From contig JAOABK010000001.1 of NCBI GenBank assembly GCA_026418415.1, forward strand, positions 71,080-135,079: a stretch of 64,000 nucleotides of DNA, given 5' to 3'. Below are positions 1 to 8,387 of this stretch, one piece after another. Position 1 is the first letter of the stretch, and every line of letters begins with the position of its first letter. A model generated the notes under the pieces. It was given only the letters and a program-made list of their open reading frames with translations, was not told the origin of the DNA and made no database searches. The translations under genes were made by a program, and so were the position numbers. The stretch is from Pseudomonadota bacterium (GTDB taxonomy: Bacteria > CALINM01).

Positions 1-1
1 T

Positions 2-3000
2 AGTGATACAAATCTACCAGTTGATACTACTTTTTGCTATAGAGTATTAACTTTGGGTCCAAACAATGTAACATCAAGAGAAGATGTTGTGGTGGAAGGA
101 AAGACACTAAAACCCCAGAGCCCATCTATTACAAATATCCAAGCTTTAAATACAACGACAGTAAAGATTGATTGGTTAGATAATACGACTGAAGAATCAG
201 GGTTTAGGATAGAAAGGTGTTTAGGAGCAAATTGTAATGATTTTGCCTTTCTTGCAAATGTTTCTGCTAATACCACTACCTATAACGATACAACTGTTTG
301 TAATGGGCAAACATACAGATACAGGATATATGCATACAAAACAGGGTATTGGAGTACAGATTTTAGTAATATCCAAAATATAACCTTACCTCAGCCATCT
401 TCTACATTTACAGCTTCTGCAAATGCATTATCTGAGAGTTCTGTTAAGATTGACTGGGCAGATGCTTTTAGTGATGAAACAGGATTTGTGTTAGAAAGGT
501 GTGAGGGGATTAGTTGTAATGATTTTAGTCAGATTGGGACTGTGACATCAAATATTACTACTTATACTGATAATTCTGTAATGTGGGGGAGAACTTATAG
601 GTATAGGGTAAGGGCTTATAAGACTACAACATGCTCTTGGCTTGTTTATTCAAATATTGTCTCAGCAACTACTGATATACAAACACCTTCTTCTTTATCT
701 TCATCTGAAATAAAAACTACGAGCGTTAAACTTACTTGGACAGATAAAACTTCAACAGAAACTGGCTTCAAAGTATATAGATGCATGGGAACTTCTTGTA
801 GTGATTTTCAAGTGATTTCTACTCTTCCAGCTAATACAACAAGTTATACAGATACTTCTATTTGTCAGGGTGGAGTTTATAGGTATTATGTTACTGCTTA
901 TAAATCTTCAGAGTGGGAATCATTACCATCTAATATAATTTCGGTTACCGCATCTACGATGGGGAATTTTACAACATTTAGTGTAGAAAGAATTTCAGAG
1001 ATAGAAGCGCAGTTAAGTTTTGCTTTCAATAGTACTGATTTTGATGGTTTTAAAATAGAAAGATGCGATAAAGATGTTTGCAATGAAAGTGATTTCTATG
1101 TAATTAAGACTTTAACACCAAATTACTCAAAATATATGGATATTGTTGGAGGTGATAGATATTACAATTATCGAATAAAAGCTTATAAAAATGCTACATG
1201 TGGATGGGAAAGAGTTAGCTCAACAAAAGTTATTTATATGGAGGCACTCCAACCATCTGGGATAACTGCAACATCTTTGAGTACTAATGATGTGAAAATT
1301 TCTTGGATTGATAATACAAAATTTGAAACGGGATTTAAGATAGAGAGATGCGAGGGGGCAAATTGTTCTGATTTTTCATTAGTGGCATTCAAAAATCCTG
1401 ATCTTACTACTAACAACTTAGAATTTATAGATTCCAATACATGTCAAAATACTACATATAAATACAGAGTTAAGGCATTTTATGATAATTTAAGACGTTC
1501 AGGTGGAGGATGCTGGAAAAGACGTGCAAAAGTTAACATAACTAATTTTGCAGAAGATTCACAGATAAAAATTGTAGTCACAAAAAGAACGGGAATGAGG
1601 GATGATTTTGGTGATTTAAGATTCTTTGATGTTACTGAAAATGTTGAGATTCCATATATGATAGAGAGTAGTGATGGAACAAATTTAACTGTCTGGATTA
1701 AAACAGGAAAAAATAATAATATATATATGTATTACGACAATCCATTAGCTGAAAGCCCTGGGTATGGCGGCAAGAGGGTTTTTGAGTTTTTTGACCATTT
1801 TTCTGGTACTTCTTTAGATACAAGTATATGGCAAGCTAATTCTTCAAGTTATACTGTCGCAAATAGTGAGCTTATAATTTATTCTGGCTCAATAAGAACA
1901 AAAGACCCTTTACCCTTTTCTTTATCAGATGGGTTTATTTTAGAGGGTAAAATTAAATATTTAACAAATAGTGAAACCTATATGTATAGTGGAACATTAA
2001 CAGGTGTATCATCACCATATACTCAAAGCAGTAATATGGGTGGTGATGCTACAGTGCTTTTAATGAAAAATAGTAGTTACACTCCTTACAATAGTGACCT
2101 ATATTATTTTATAGGGGATGGTTCAACATATTCATATAACCAAGGTTCTGGTAGTTTATTTAGAACTAATATTGATACATGGTACATTTTTTCTGAAAAA
2201 TTTCATCCTGCTGGTTTGGTTATATCGAGGGACTATGTGGATATATTTACGAAGAACTTTAGTTGGGCAAAAAACCCTGTCTATATTACCTTAGGGGAAT
2301 TTAGTGGAAATTCCTCACAAAATATTCAAGATACATCCTATGATTGGGTTAGGATAAGAAAGTTTTTTGCATCTGAGCCTGCAGTAACTTTTGGATCTGA
2401 AGAATATAATAGTCTTTGTTTTACAACTAATGTCAAAGACCCATGGGAAAAGGTGAGTGATGGAATTGTAGTTACTACCCTCTCTTCTTCTGCCCCTTCT
2501 ATTACTGCAACTGGAGTTTCGGAAGCCAATATCAGGATTAATATCACTGACACAAATATTGATGAGACGGGATTTAGAGTTTATAGATGTGAAGGCAGTG
2601 GCTGCAATCCAAAAATTGATGGTGCCTTGGTTGGTACAGCTCCTGCTAATTCAACAAGTTATTTAGATACTGTAGCAACGGGAACTTATACATATCTTGT
2701 TGAAGTTTATAAAGATTCAGCCTGTGGTTGGGTAAGATCAAGCAATACCACCACAGCCTCGACAGTTTTACCACCAGCGCCTTCTTCCCTTACTGGAACA
2801 GCAGTAAGTACTACTGAAATTAAAATTAACTGGATAGATAATACTGGATCTGAAGATGGTTTTAAAATTTATCGTTGTACGGGAGCTGGGTGTAGTGATT
2901 TTACATTATTAACAACTGTTGGGAGTAATATAATAACTTATACAGATAATGTATGTAAAAATTCAAATTATAAATATAAGGTTAGGGCTTATAAGGAAGG

Positions 3001-5659
3001 TGCATGGGAAACAGATTACAGCAACGAAGTTTCAGTAACAACTTCAGATATTACACCACCTGTTTTAACTCTATCGAAAGTTTCTGAGATATCTATAAAA
3101 CTTGATTGGACAGATACAACTACTGATGAGTCTGGTTTTAAAGTGGAAAGATGCGATCTTAATACTTGCAACGATAACGATTTTAATCTTATAGCTACTT
3201 TAAGTAATAATACAATTACCTACACCGACATAGTGCCAATCACAAACAAAAAATATACCTATAGAATAAGAGCATTCAAAACAGCATCATGTGGTTGGGA
3301 AGTAGTAAGCGCTACAAAAGAAATTACTCTATCGCCTACTGCGCCATCATTGCTTTCTGGATACTCTGTTAACACTACTCGTACTAATCTAACTTGGTTA
3401 GATAGTACCGCCACTGAGACAGGATTTCAAATTTATAGGTGCGAAGGAGTTGGATGTAATCCTTTGCCGTCAAGCGAAGGTGGTGTTGGTACTCTTGTAG
3501 ATAGTATACAAGGTAATATAGCGAATTATCAAGATAATGGTGTATGCAGGGGAACAACATACGGATATAAAGTAAGGGCTATTAATGAAGGTTTATCAAA
3601 TGGAAAAGGTGGATGTTGGACAAAGAGAAGATTGCTAAATATAAGTAATTTCCAACCAAATTTTCAGGTAAAGGTTATAATCAATTATCAAACAGGTATG
3701 CAATCAGACTTTGATGATTTAAGGTTTTATGATGTGTTAGATAACTTAGAACTGCCTTATTTTATAGAAAGTAAAACTGATGGTGTATCTGCAGTAGTAT
3801 GGATTAAGACTGGTAGGAATAATAATATTTATATGTACTATGGTAATCCAAATGCTATAAGTTCAAGTGATGGATTTAAGGTTTTTGAGTTTTTTGAAGA
3901 TTTTGAAGATGGGAACTATGATGGCTGGACCGCACAGCTTTATAATACTTCTTTTGATAGTGTTTCTATTGTTACTGGATCTCCTTATGGAGTTTATAGG
4001 GTTAGAAACTATCATGCAGGGACTTGTGGGTATGCATATTTAAATAGAACAATCACTTTACCATCAGGTAAGTATGTTTTAAATTTAAAAACACGATATG
4101 ACTATTCAGGTAGTAAGTGTGATACAAACAACGGAGTGGGATATCTGTTAAATTTTGGTAATACTTGTAGGTTTTGGTATTTGTTACCCAATGAAAACAA
4201 TAGTTTTTGTTCAAGCGGGCAGGTTAATACCGGTTGGAGTAGTACCGCTCAGAACACTGAAATATCTGGAGAATTTATTATTCCCAATTATTTTTCTGGT
4301 GATATAACGAGCTTGACAATAAGTGCTCGTGTTCTCAATTCAGGATATACTTTAAATCTTTATACAGATAACATTTCTGTGCGTAAATATGCATCAATAG
4401 AACCAACAGTTAATTTTGCTTCTGAAGAAACTTCTGCTTGTTATACATTTAATAATACCTGGGTTAGTGGATGGAGCAATACTGCTTATATTTCAACACC
4501 TAATCCTATAACCCCCAATCTTACATTATCAAGAGCGTCAGAAACACAGGTAAATATTAATTGGACAGATGGGAATAACGATGAATCTGGGTTTGAGATA
4601 TGGAGATGCACAGGAGCAGGTTGTGATCCAAAATCAGGAACAGTTGTTGTGAGTTTGCCTGCCAATACAACTTCTTATTCAAACACGAGTTTAAGTCCCA
4701 TGACTACATATAGGTATCTTGTTACAGTTTATAAATTGTCTTCTGGATGTCCCGGTGGAAGATGGTCAATAGATAGTAATATAGCTGAGATTACAACATC
4801 AATAACACCGCCATCTTCCCTGACAGCAACAGCAAACAATACAACACAAATTAGTCTAAGCTGGACTGATAACTCATCAACAGAATTGGGATTCAGGATT
4901 TATCGTTGTATAGGGACGAACTGTAACGACTATACATTAATTGGTACTGCAACTGCTAATGCAACAAGTTACATTGATAATTCAGTATGTAAAAATACCA
5001 TTTATAGGTATAAGATTACAGCATATGGTTCTGGTTGGGAGACTGGTTTTAGTAATGAGGTTTCAGTTACAACACCGAATATTTCGAATCCTTCTCAACC
5101 AACTATACAAGTTGTTAATCACAGTCAATTAAATATTATCTGGAATGATAATTATAATGATGAAACTGGATTTAAGTTACAAAGATGTGTTGGAACTAAT
5201 TGTCAGGAAATAAATCTTTCAGCAAATGTTAGTTCATATAGTGATACGGGGCTTAACTCCTTTACAGAGTATTGCTATTCTATAAAAGCTTATAAAAATT
5301 CAATGTGTTCTTGGGAAACTTCTTATAGTCAACAGGTGTGTGCAAGAACTCTTCTTATACCACCAATCATTTTAAATGTTCAAGCTCCTGCATCGAATAA
5401 AATTATCGTTAGTTGGTTAAATCCAAACCCAATCGTTGAAGGTTTTGATATTGAAGTGGAATTGTGGAATGGTAAGTGGGTAAAAGTGGGTAGGGTATAT
5501 GAAAACTATACCACTTTTACAGACAGAGCTGGGATACAACCACAGACAACATATAAATATAGGGTAAAAGCATTTATTGGTAATTCATACTCTTTGCCGA
5601 GTGCTCCAGTTTCTGTTACTACTCCAAGTTATAATTCGAGTCATTATATATGCGAGTAG
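2..5659 (+). CDS. Giant secreted fibronectin type III / DUF2341 repeat protein (5' end outside window)
   Basis: The ORF track begins this at a TTG (position 53), but the frame is open to the window edge and codes for the end of another FN3 module (TTFCYRV), so the gene is 5' partial. I count 13 complete FN3 modules of about 90 residues, each with a GF-x-[IVL]-x-R-C-x4-C core and a YxYR strand. Modules 5 and 9 each carry an inserted DUF2341 domain (IYMYYDNP, IYMYYGNP) followed by a jelly-roll-like stretch. Ordinary modules alternate between two cysteine patterns. No C-terminal anchor or sorting signal is seen. The high Asn/Thr/Ser and Cys content fits an exported protein stabilised by disulfides, probably in surface binding or polysaccharide recognition; that role is inference. 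The start codon, signal peptide and true length cannot be seen. Confidence 0.9.
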   Translation, partial: SDTNLPVDTTFCYRVLTLGPNNVTSREDVVVEGKTLKPQSPSITNIQALNTTTVKIDWLDNTTEESGFRIERCLGANCNDFAFLANVSANTTTYNDTTVCNGQTYRYRIYAYKTGYWSTDFSNIQNITLPQPSSTFTASANALSESSVKIDWADAFSDETGFVLERCEGISCNDFSQIGTVTSNITTYTDNSVMWGRTYRYRVRAYKTTTCSWLVYSNIVSATTDIQTPSSLSSSEIKTTSVKLTWTDKTSTETGFKVYRCMGTSCSDFQVISTLPANTTSYTDTSICQGGVYRYYVTAYKSSEWESLPSNIISVTASTMGNFTTFSVERISEIEAQLSFAFNSTDFDGFKIERCDKDVCNESDFYVIKTLTPNYSKYMDIVGGDRYYNYRIKAYKNATCGWERVSSTKVIYMEALQPSGITATSLSTNDVKISWIDNTKFETGFKIERCEGANCSDFSLVAFKNPDLTTNNLEFIDSNTCQNTTYKYRVKAFYDNLRRSGGGCWKRRAKVNITNFAEDSQIKIVVTKRTGMRDDFGDLRFFDVTENVEIPYMIESSDGTNLTVWIKTGKNNNIYMYYDNPLAESPGYGGKRVFEFFDHFSGTSLDTSIWQANSSSYTVANSELIIYSGSIRTKDPLPFSLSDGFILEGKIKYLTNSETYMYSGTLTGVSSPYTQSSNMGGDATVLLMKNSSYTPYNSDLYYFIGDGSTYSYNQGSGSLFRTNIDTWYIFSEKFHPAGLVISRDYVDIFTKNFSWAKNPVYITLGEFSGNSSQNIQDTSYDWVRIRKFFASEPAVTFGSEEYNSLCFTTNVKDPWEKVSDGIVVTTLSSSAPSITATGVSEANIRINITDTNIDETGFRVYRCEGSGCNPKIDGALVGTAPANSTSYLDTVATGTYTYLVEVYKDSACGWVRSSNTTTASTVLPPAPSSLTGTAVSTTEIKINWIDNTGSEDGFKIYRCTGAGCSDFTLLTTVGSNIITYTDNVCKNSNYKYKVRAYKEGAWETDYSNEVSVTTSDITPPVLTLSKVSEISIKLDWTDTTTDESGFKVERCDLNTCNDNDFNLIATLSNNTITYTDIVPITNKKYTYRIRAFKTASCGWEVVSATKEITLSPTAPSLLSGYSVNTTRTNLTWLDSTATETGFQIYRCEGVGCNPLPSSEGGVGTLVDSIQGNIANYQDNGVCRGTTYGYKVRAINEGLSNGKGGCWTKRRLLNISNFQPNFQVKVIINYQTGMQSDFDDLRFYDVLDNLELPYFIESKTDGVSAVVWIKTGRNNNIYMYYGNPNAISSSDGFKVFEFFEDFEDGNYDGWTAQLYNTSFDSVSIVTGSPYGVYRVRNYHAGTCGYAYLNRTITLPSGKYVLNLKTRYDYSGSKCDTNNGVGYLLNFGNTCRFWYLLPNENNSFCSSGQVNTGWSSTAQNTEISGEFIIPNYFSGDITSLTISARVLNSGYTLNLYTDNISVRKYASIEPTVNFASEETSACYTFNNTWVSGWSNTAYISTPNPITPNLTLSRASETQVNINWTDGNNDESGFEIWRCTGAGCDPKSGTVVVSLPANTTSYSNTSLSPMTTYRYLVTVYKLSSGCPGGRWSIDSNIAEITTSITPPSSLTATANNTTQISLSWTDNSSTELGFRIYRCIGTNCNDYTLIGTATANATSYIDNSVCKNTIYRYKITAYGSGWETGFSNEVSVTTPNISNPSQPTIQVVNHSQLNIIWNDNYNDETGFKLQRCVGTNCQEINLSANVSSYSDTGLNSFTEYCYSIKAYKNSMCSWETSYSQQVCARTLLIPPIILNVQAPASNKIIVSWLNPNPIVEGFDIEVELWNGKWVKVGRVYENYTTFTDRAGIQPQTTYKYRVKAFIGNSYSLPSAPVSVTTPSYNSSHYICE
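50..5640 (+). repeat. Array of 13 FN3 modules with two DUF2341 insertions (protein-level repeat)
   Basis: Protein-level tandem repeats of about 270 nt. Odd modules have a cysteine before the F strand (VCxGxxY-like). Even modules lack it and instead have C-[SG]-W or a similar cysteine in the F-G loop. DUF2341 inserts lie at about nt 1510-2410 and 3610-4430. The DNA has diverged between copies, so this is an old array, not a recent tandem expansion. Confidence 0.85.
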
Positions 5660-6393
5660 TTATATATTTAGTTTTATTACAATTTTTTATGTTTAGTCTC
5701 CTTTTTGCGGAGGAGAATAAGGTTTTTGTTAAGGGGAAAGTTTTATTCGAGGATTCAAAAGATATAAGAGGCACAATCTCTTTTTTTAGCAAGGACAATG
5801 GAGTTTTACCTGATCCAGAATATTATATGATGATTCCTGATGAGGTAATAGAATTAAAGAATGATGGAAGTTTTGAAGGCCAAGTTATTGCTGGTATTTA
5901 TTACATAGGAATTAATCTAAATAGTACCGGCAAAAAGGGGCCGGTAACTATTGGTGATAGATTCTCCTTGATAAAAAAAGGTGATGATGTAACTGAATTT
6001 AATCTAACTAATATCAAAACCTATGATTTTGGTAAAATAAATATTAATCCATCAGTGTTAAAGGAATTTAAAATCAAAACATGTATTTTTGGAAAAGTTA
6101 TAGATGAAAACAATAAACCTCTATCAAATGTGTATGTATTTGCTTTTATTGAAGAGAAAAAAACAAAGAAACCTTTGTATATATCAGAACCTACTGATAA
6201 AGAAGGAAGGTTTATTCTCAGATTAGGCAGTGGTGGAAGGTATATTTTAAGAGTTAGAAATGTTATAGATGGTGGACCGCCTAAACAGGGCTATATAATA
6301 GGTGTTTATGGACAGAAAGATAACCCAAAGGTTATTGAGATAAAAGAAGGAGAGACTATAAATAATATAGAGATAAAAGCTGATAAAATATAA
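5650..6393 (+). CDS. Secreted protein with carboxypeptidase-regulatory-like domain
   Basis: A 247-residue protein. The N-terminus is a signal peptide (hydrophobic run ending LLFAEE). Around residues 130-245 lies a beta-sandwich of the carboxypeptidase-regulatory-like type: CIFGKVIDENNKPLSNVYV, then TDKEGRFILRL, a common secreted prealbumin-like fold. Residues 25-120 look like a second, more diverged copy of such a domain. It starts inside the last codons of the giant FN3 gene (10-base overlap), so the two are co-transcribed and probably co-secreted. No catalytic motif is visible. I see no strong Shine-Dalgarno, so translational coupling is likely. Function unknown; a structural or surface-associated partner of the FN3 protein is inference. 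Confidence 0.75.
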   Translation: MRVVIYLVLLQFFMFSLLFAEENKVFVKGKVLFEDSKDIRGTISFFSKDNGVLPDPEYYMMIPDEVIELKNDGSFEGQVIAGIYYIGINLNSTGKKGPVTIGDRFSLIKKGDDVTEFNLTNIKTYDFGKININPSVLKEFKIKTCIFGKVIDENNKPLSNVYVFAFIEEKKTKKPLYISEPTDKEGRFILRLGSGGRYILRVRNVIDGGPPKQGYIIGVYGQKDNPKVIEIKEGETINNIEIKADKI

Positions 6394-6512
6394 AGAACAA
6401 AAATTTAGTTTCCAATAATACCAAGCATATTCCTAAAAATTTTGTGTACTCTGAAAAATTCGTTTGGGTTTAATACATTCTTTTAAATAAATATTTATTT
6501 TATTTGTCTATC

Positions 6513-6521
6513 TGGTAAAAT
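6513..6521 (+). promoter_or_regulatory. Extended -10 promoter for the HMA protein gene
   Basis: TGG-TAAAAT ends 10 bases before the ATG at 6532. No convincing -35 and no Shine-Dalgarno are visible. A start of transcription 6-7 bases downstream would leave a leader of only 3-4 bases. Confidence 0.4.
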
Positions 6522-6531
6522 ATTAGTATTA

Positions 6532-6840
6532 ATGAGACGGTTTGTTAAATTTTTTATTTTATTAGCAATTTTTTTAGTTTTATTAGAGAGTTATTTTACT
6601 TATGCTAATCAGGCTACTGACGAGGAAGAGTTAACAATAACAGTTATTGGAATGAGATGTGTTGGGTGTGAATTTGGTGTTGAAAGGGAAGTGAAAAAAC
6701 TTAAAGGGGTAATATCTGTTAAGGCCGATAGTTCAAGAAATATAGTTACAGTTCGCTTCAAAAAAAATGTTATAAAGATCGACACAATAATTGAGAAAAT
6801 AATTGAATTAGGATATAGAGTAGAGAAGCCACCTAAATAA
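6532..6840 (+). CDS. Membrane-anchored or exported heavy-metal-associated (HMA) domain protein
   Basis: A 102-residue protein with an N-terminal hydrophobic segment (residues 5-25, signal peptide or anchor) followed by one ferredoxin-like HMA domain (residues 33-100). The metal-binding loop is GMRCVGC, a variant of the family's GMTCxxC; both cysteines are present. HMA domains bind Cu(I), Zn(II) or similar ions and pass them to transporters. Its position outside the membrane resembles MerP-type periplasmic carriers. It is followed after 14 bases by a CDF exporter gene, so a shared role in metal detoxification is likely, though the metal is not determinable. It lacks a Shine-Dalgarno and sits just after an extended -10. 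Confidence 0.8.
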   Translation: MRRFVKFFILLAIFLVLLESYFTYANQATDEEELTITVIGMRCVGCEFGVEREVKKLKGVISVKADSSRNIVTVRFKKNVIKIDTIIEKIIELGYRVEKPPK

Positions 6841-6854
6841 TTGGAGCTCCCCAA

Positions 6855-7781
6855 TTGGAAATTAAGCAAAGAGCCTCATTAACCGCTATTATCTCAGCAT
6901 TTTTTTTAGCCCTTGGTAAATTTATAATAGGACTTTATTCTGGTTCAATGGCAGTAATAACATCAGCATTAGATAGTTTTCTTGATATTTTCATGTCAAC
7001 AATAAATTATTTAGCGATTAGAAAGGCTGAAATGCCACCTGATAAAAATCATTTATATGGTCATGGTAAGGTGGAGGATTTAGCATCTATAGTTCAATCC
7101 CTATTTATTCTTTTTACTGGTTCTTTCATAATCTTTAAGTCTTTCGAAAAAATCTTTAAAGGGGCAGATGTTTTTTATACTAAATGGGATATCACTATAA
7201 TGATTCTTTCTATATTTGTAAGCTTTTTTATAAGCAGATACTTAAATAAGGTTGGAGAGGCTACAAATTCAAATGCCTTAAAAGCAGATGCACTTCATTA
7301 TTCAAGTGATTTGTATTCTAACACAGGTGTACTAATAGCTATTTTACTCTCCCAAATAACTGGTAGGACATTTTTTGATTTCTTACTTGCGATTATAATT
7401 GGTATAGTTATAATTTTTTCTGCTTTTGGCATTTTGAAACAGGGTGTATATAATCTTTCTGATATAAGCCTCTCAAAAGATATGGAAAGGGATATAGACA
7501 AAATTATTGAAGAAATGCCAATGCCCTATGCAGGTTATCATAAGTTAAGAACAAGAACATCGGGAAGCAGAAAATTTATTGATTTTCACTTGCTTGTTTG
7601 CAGAAAGGCATCTATAGAAGAAGCCCATGAAATGGCAGATAGCATTGAGGAGAAAATCTCTAATAGATTTGGGAATATGGATATTATAATTCACATAGAA
7701 CCCTGTCCCTATGATTGCGATTTTACAGAGGAAAACTGTAGAGTCCTAAAAATGAGGAAAGTGATAAATGAAAAAAAGTAA
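6855..7781 (+). CDS. Cation diffusion facilitator (CDF) family metal exporter
   Basis: A 308-residue protein of FieF/YiiP type, exporting divalent metal (Zn, Cd, Fe or Mn) by proton antiport. It has about six membrane segments in residues 8-205, then a cytoplasmic C-terminal domain. The transport site residues are present: ALDSFLD in TM2 and HYSSD in TM5, the DD/HD tetrad of Zn/Cd-type members. HLYGHGKVE is the conserved interhelical loop. The C-terminus adds a short cysteine-rich tail (PCPYDCDF...ENC) that may bind metal. The start is TTG at 6855, 8-9 bases after GGAG. It is in operon with the HMA protein upstream and overlaps tadA by 14 bases. Confidence 0.88.
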   Translation: MEIKQRASLTAIISAFFLALGKFIIGLYSGSMAVITSALDSFLDIFMSTINYLAIRKAEMPPDKNHLYGHGKVEDLASIVQSLFILFTGSFIIFKSFEKIFKGADVFYTKWDITIMILSIFVSFFISRYLNKVGEATNSNALKADALHYSSDLYSNTGVLIAILLSQITGRTFFDFLLAIIIGIVIIFSAFGILKQGVYNLSDISLSKDMERDIDKIIEEMPMPYAGYHKLRTRTSGSRKFIDFHLLVCRKASIEEAHEMADSIEEKISNRFGNMDIIIHIEPCPYDCDFTEENCRVLKMRKVINEKK

Positions 7782-8217
7782 AGATTATTTTATGACCGTT
7801 GCTTTGGAAGAAGCAAAAAAGGCTTTTGAAGTTGGAGAGATACCGGTTGGCGCAGTTTGTGTTCACAACGATGAAATAATTGCTCGTGGTCATAATAAGG
7901 TAATCAAAGATAATGATCCAACCTCACATGCTGAGATTGTTGTTTTAAGAGAGGCCTGTAGAAAGATTGGTAATTATAGATTGAAAGATGTTCAATTTTA
8001 TGTTACTGTAGAACCCTGCCCAATGTGTATTTCTGCTTTAATTAATGCAAGAATAGGTATGCTTGTTTTTGGTGCGAAAAGTGACAAATGGGGATTTATG
8101 TCAAGGTTTGGGTTTGATCTTAAGATGTGGAATCATAGTTTTAAAGTTTATGGTGGAATATTTAACAATGAATCTGAAAAGTTATTGAAAGATTTCTTTA
8201 AAGATAAAAGACATTAG
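7768..8217 (+). CDS. tadA: tRNA-specific adenosine deaminase
   Basis: A 149-residue cytidine/deoxycytidylate-deaminase-fold enzyme. TadA converts A34 to inosine in the tRNA-Arg(ACG) anticodon. The zinc site is complete: HAEIVV (His ligand and catalytic Glu) and EPCPMCISA (two Cys ligands). The length matches TadA (about 150-170 residues), and N-terminal VALEEAKKAFEVGEIPVGAV is typical. It overlaps the CDF exporter by 14 bases and ends 14 bases before a tRNA-Ser gene, a neighbour arrangement seen in other bacteria. A guanine deaminase relative is possible, but the motifs favour TadA. Confidence 0.9.
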   Translation: MKKSKDYFMTVALEEAKKAFEVGEIPVGAVCVHNDEIIARGHNKVIKDNDPTSHAEIVVLREACRKIGNYRLKDVQFYVTVEPCPMCISALINARIGMLVFGAKSDKWGFMSRFGFDLKMWNHSFKVYGGIFNNESEKLLKDFFKDKRH

Positions 8218-8231
8218 ACAGAACTCTAAAA

Positions 8232-8318
8232 GGAGGGGTACCGAAGTGGTCATAACGGGCCCGACTCGAAATCGGGTTGTCCCAAAAGGACACGTGGGTT
8301 CGAATCCCACCCCCTCCG
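8232..8318 (+). tRNA. tRNA-Ser (anticodon CGA)
   Basis: An 87-nt class II tRNA. Acceptor GGAGGGG (8232-8238) pairs with CCCCTCC (8311-8317), with discriminator G at 8318. The anticodon stem CCCGA/TCGGG encloses the loop CTCGAAA (anticodon CGA). The long variable arm is GTCC-caaaa-GGAC. The T arm is GTGGG-TTCGAAT-CCCAC. The 3' CCA is not encoded. It lies 14 bases after tadA and is probably on the same transcript. Confidence 0.95.
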
Positions 8319-8356
8319 TGATTAAAAATTATTTACTATCTAAAAAAATAAAATAA

Positions 8357-8365
8357 TGCTATACT
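8357..8365 (+). promoter_or_regulatory. Extended -10 promoter for the flavin oxidoreductase gene
   Basis: TGC-TATACT lies 22 bases upstream of the ATG at 8388. No good -35 at 17 bases is seen, which extended -10 promoters tolerate. AGGA before the start serves as the ribosome site. Confidence 0.45.
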
Positions 8366-8387
8366 GTAAAAAAAATCAGGAAGTTGC

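Noticed and set aside
53-55. TTG start of the giant FN3 ORF as given in the track
   Set aside because: The frame is open to the window edge and encodes more FN3 sequence upstream, so the true start is outside.
50-5640. Tandem repeats that might suggest CRISPR or phase-variable repeats
   Set aside because: They are diverged protein-coding FN3 modules of about 270 bases in one open frame, with no short identical repeats.
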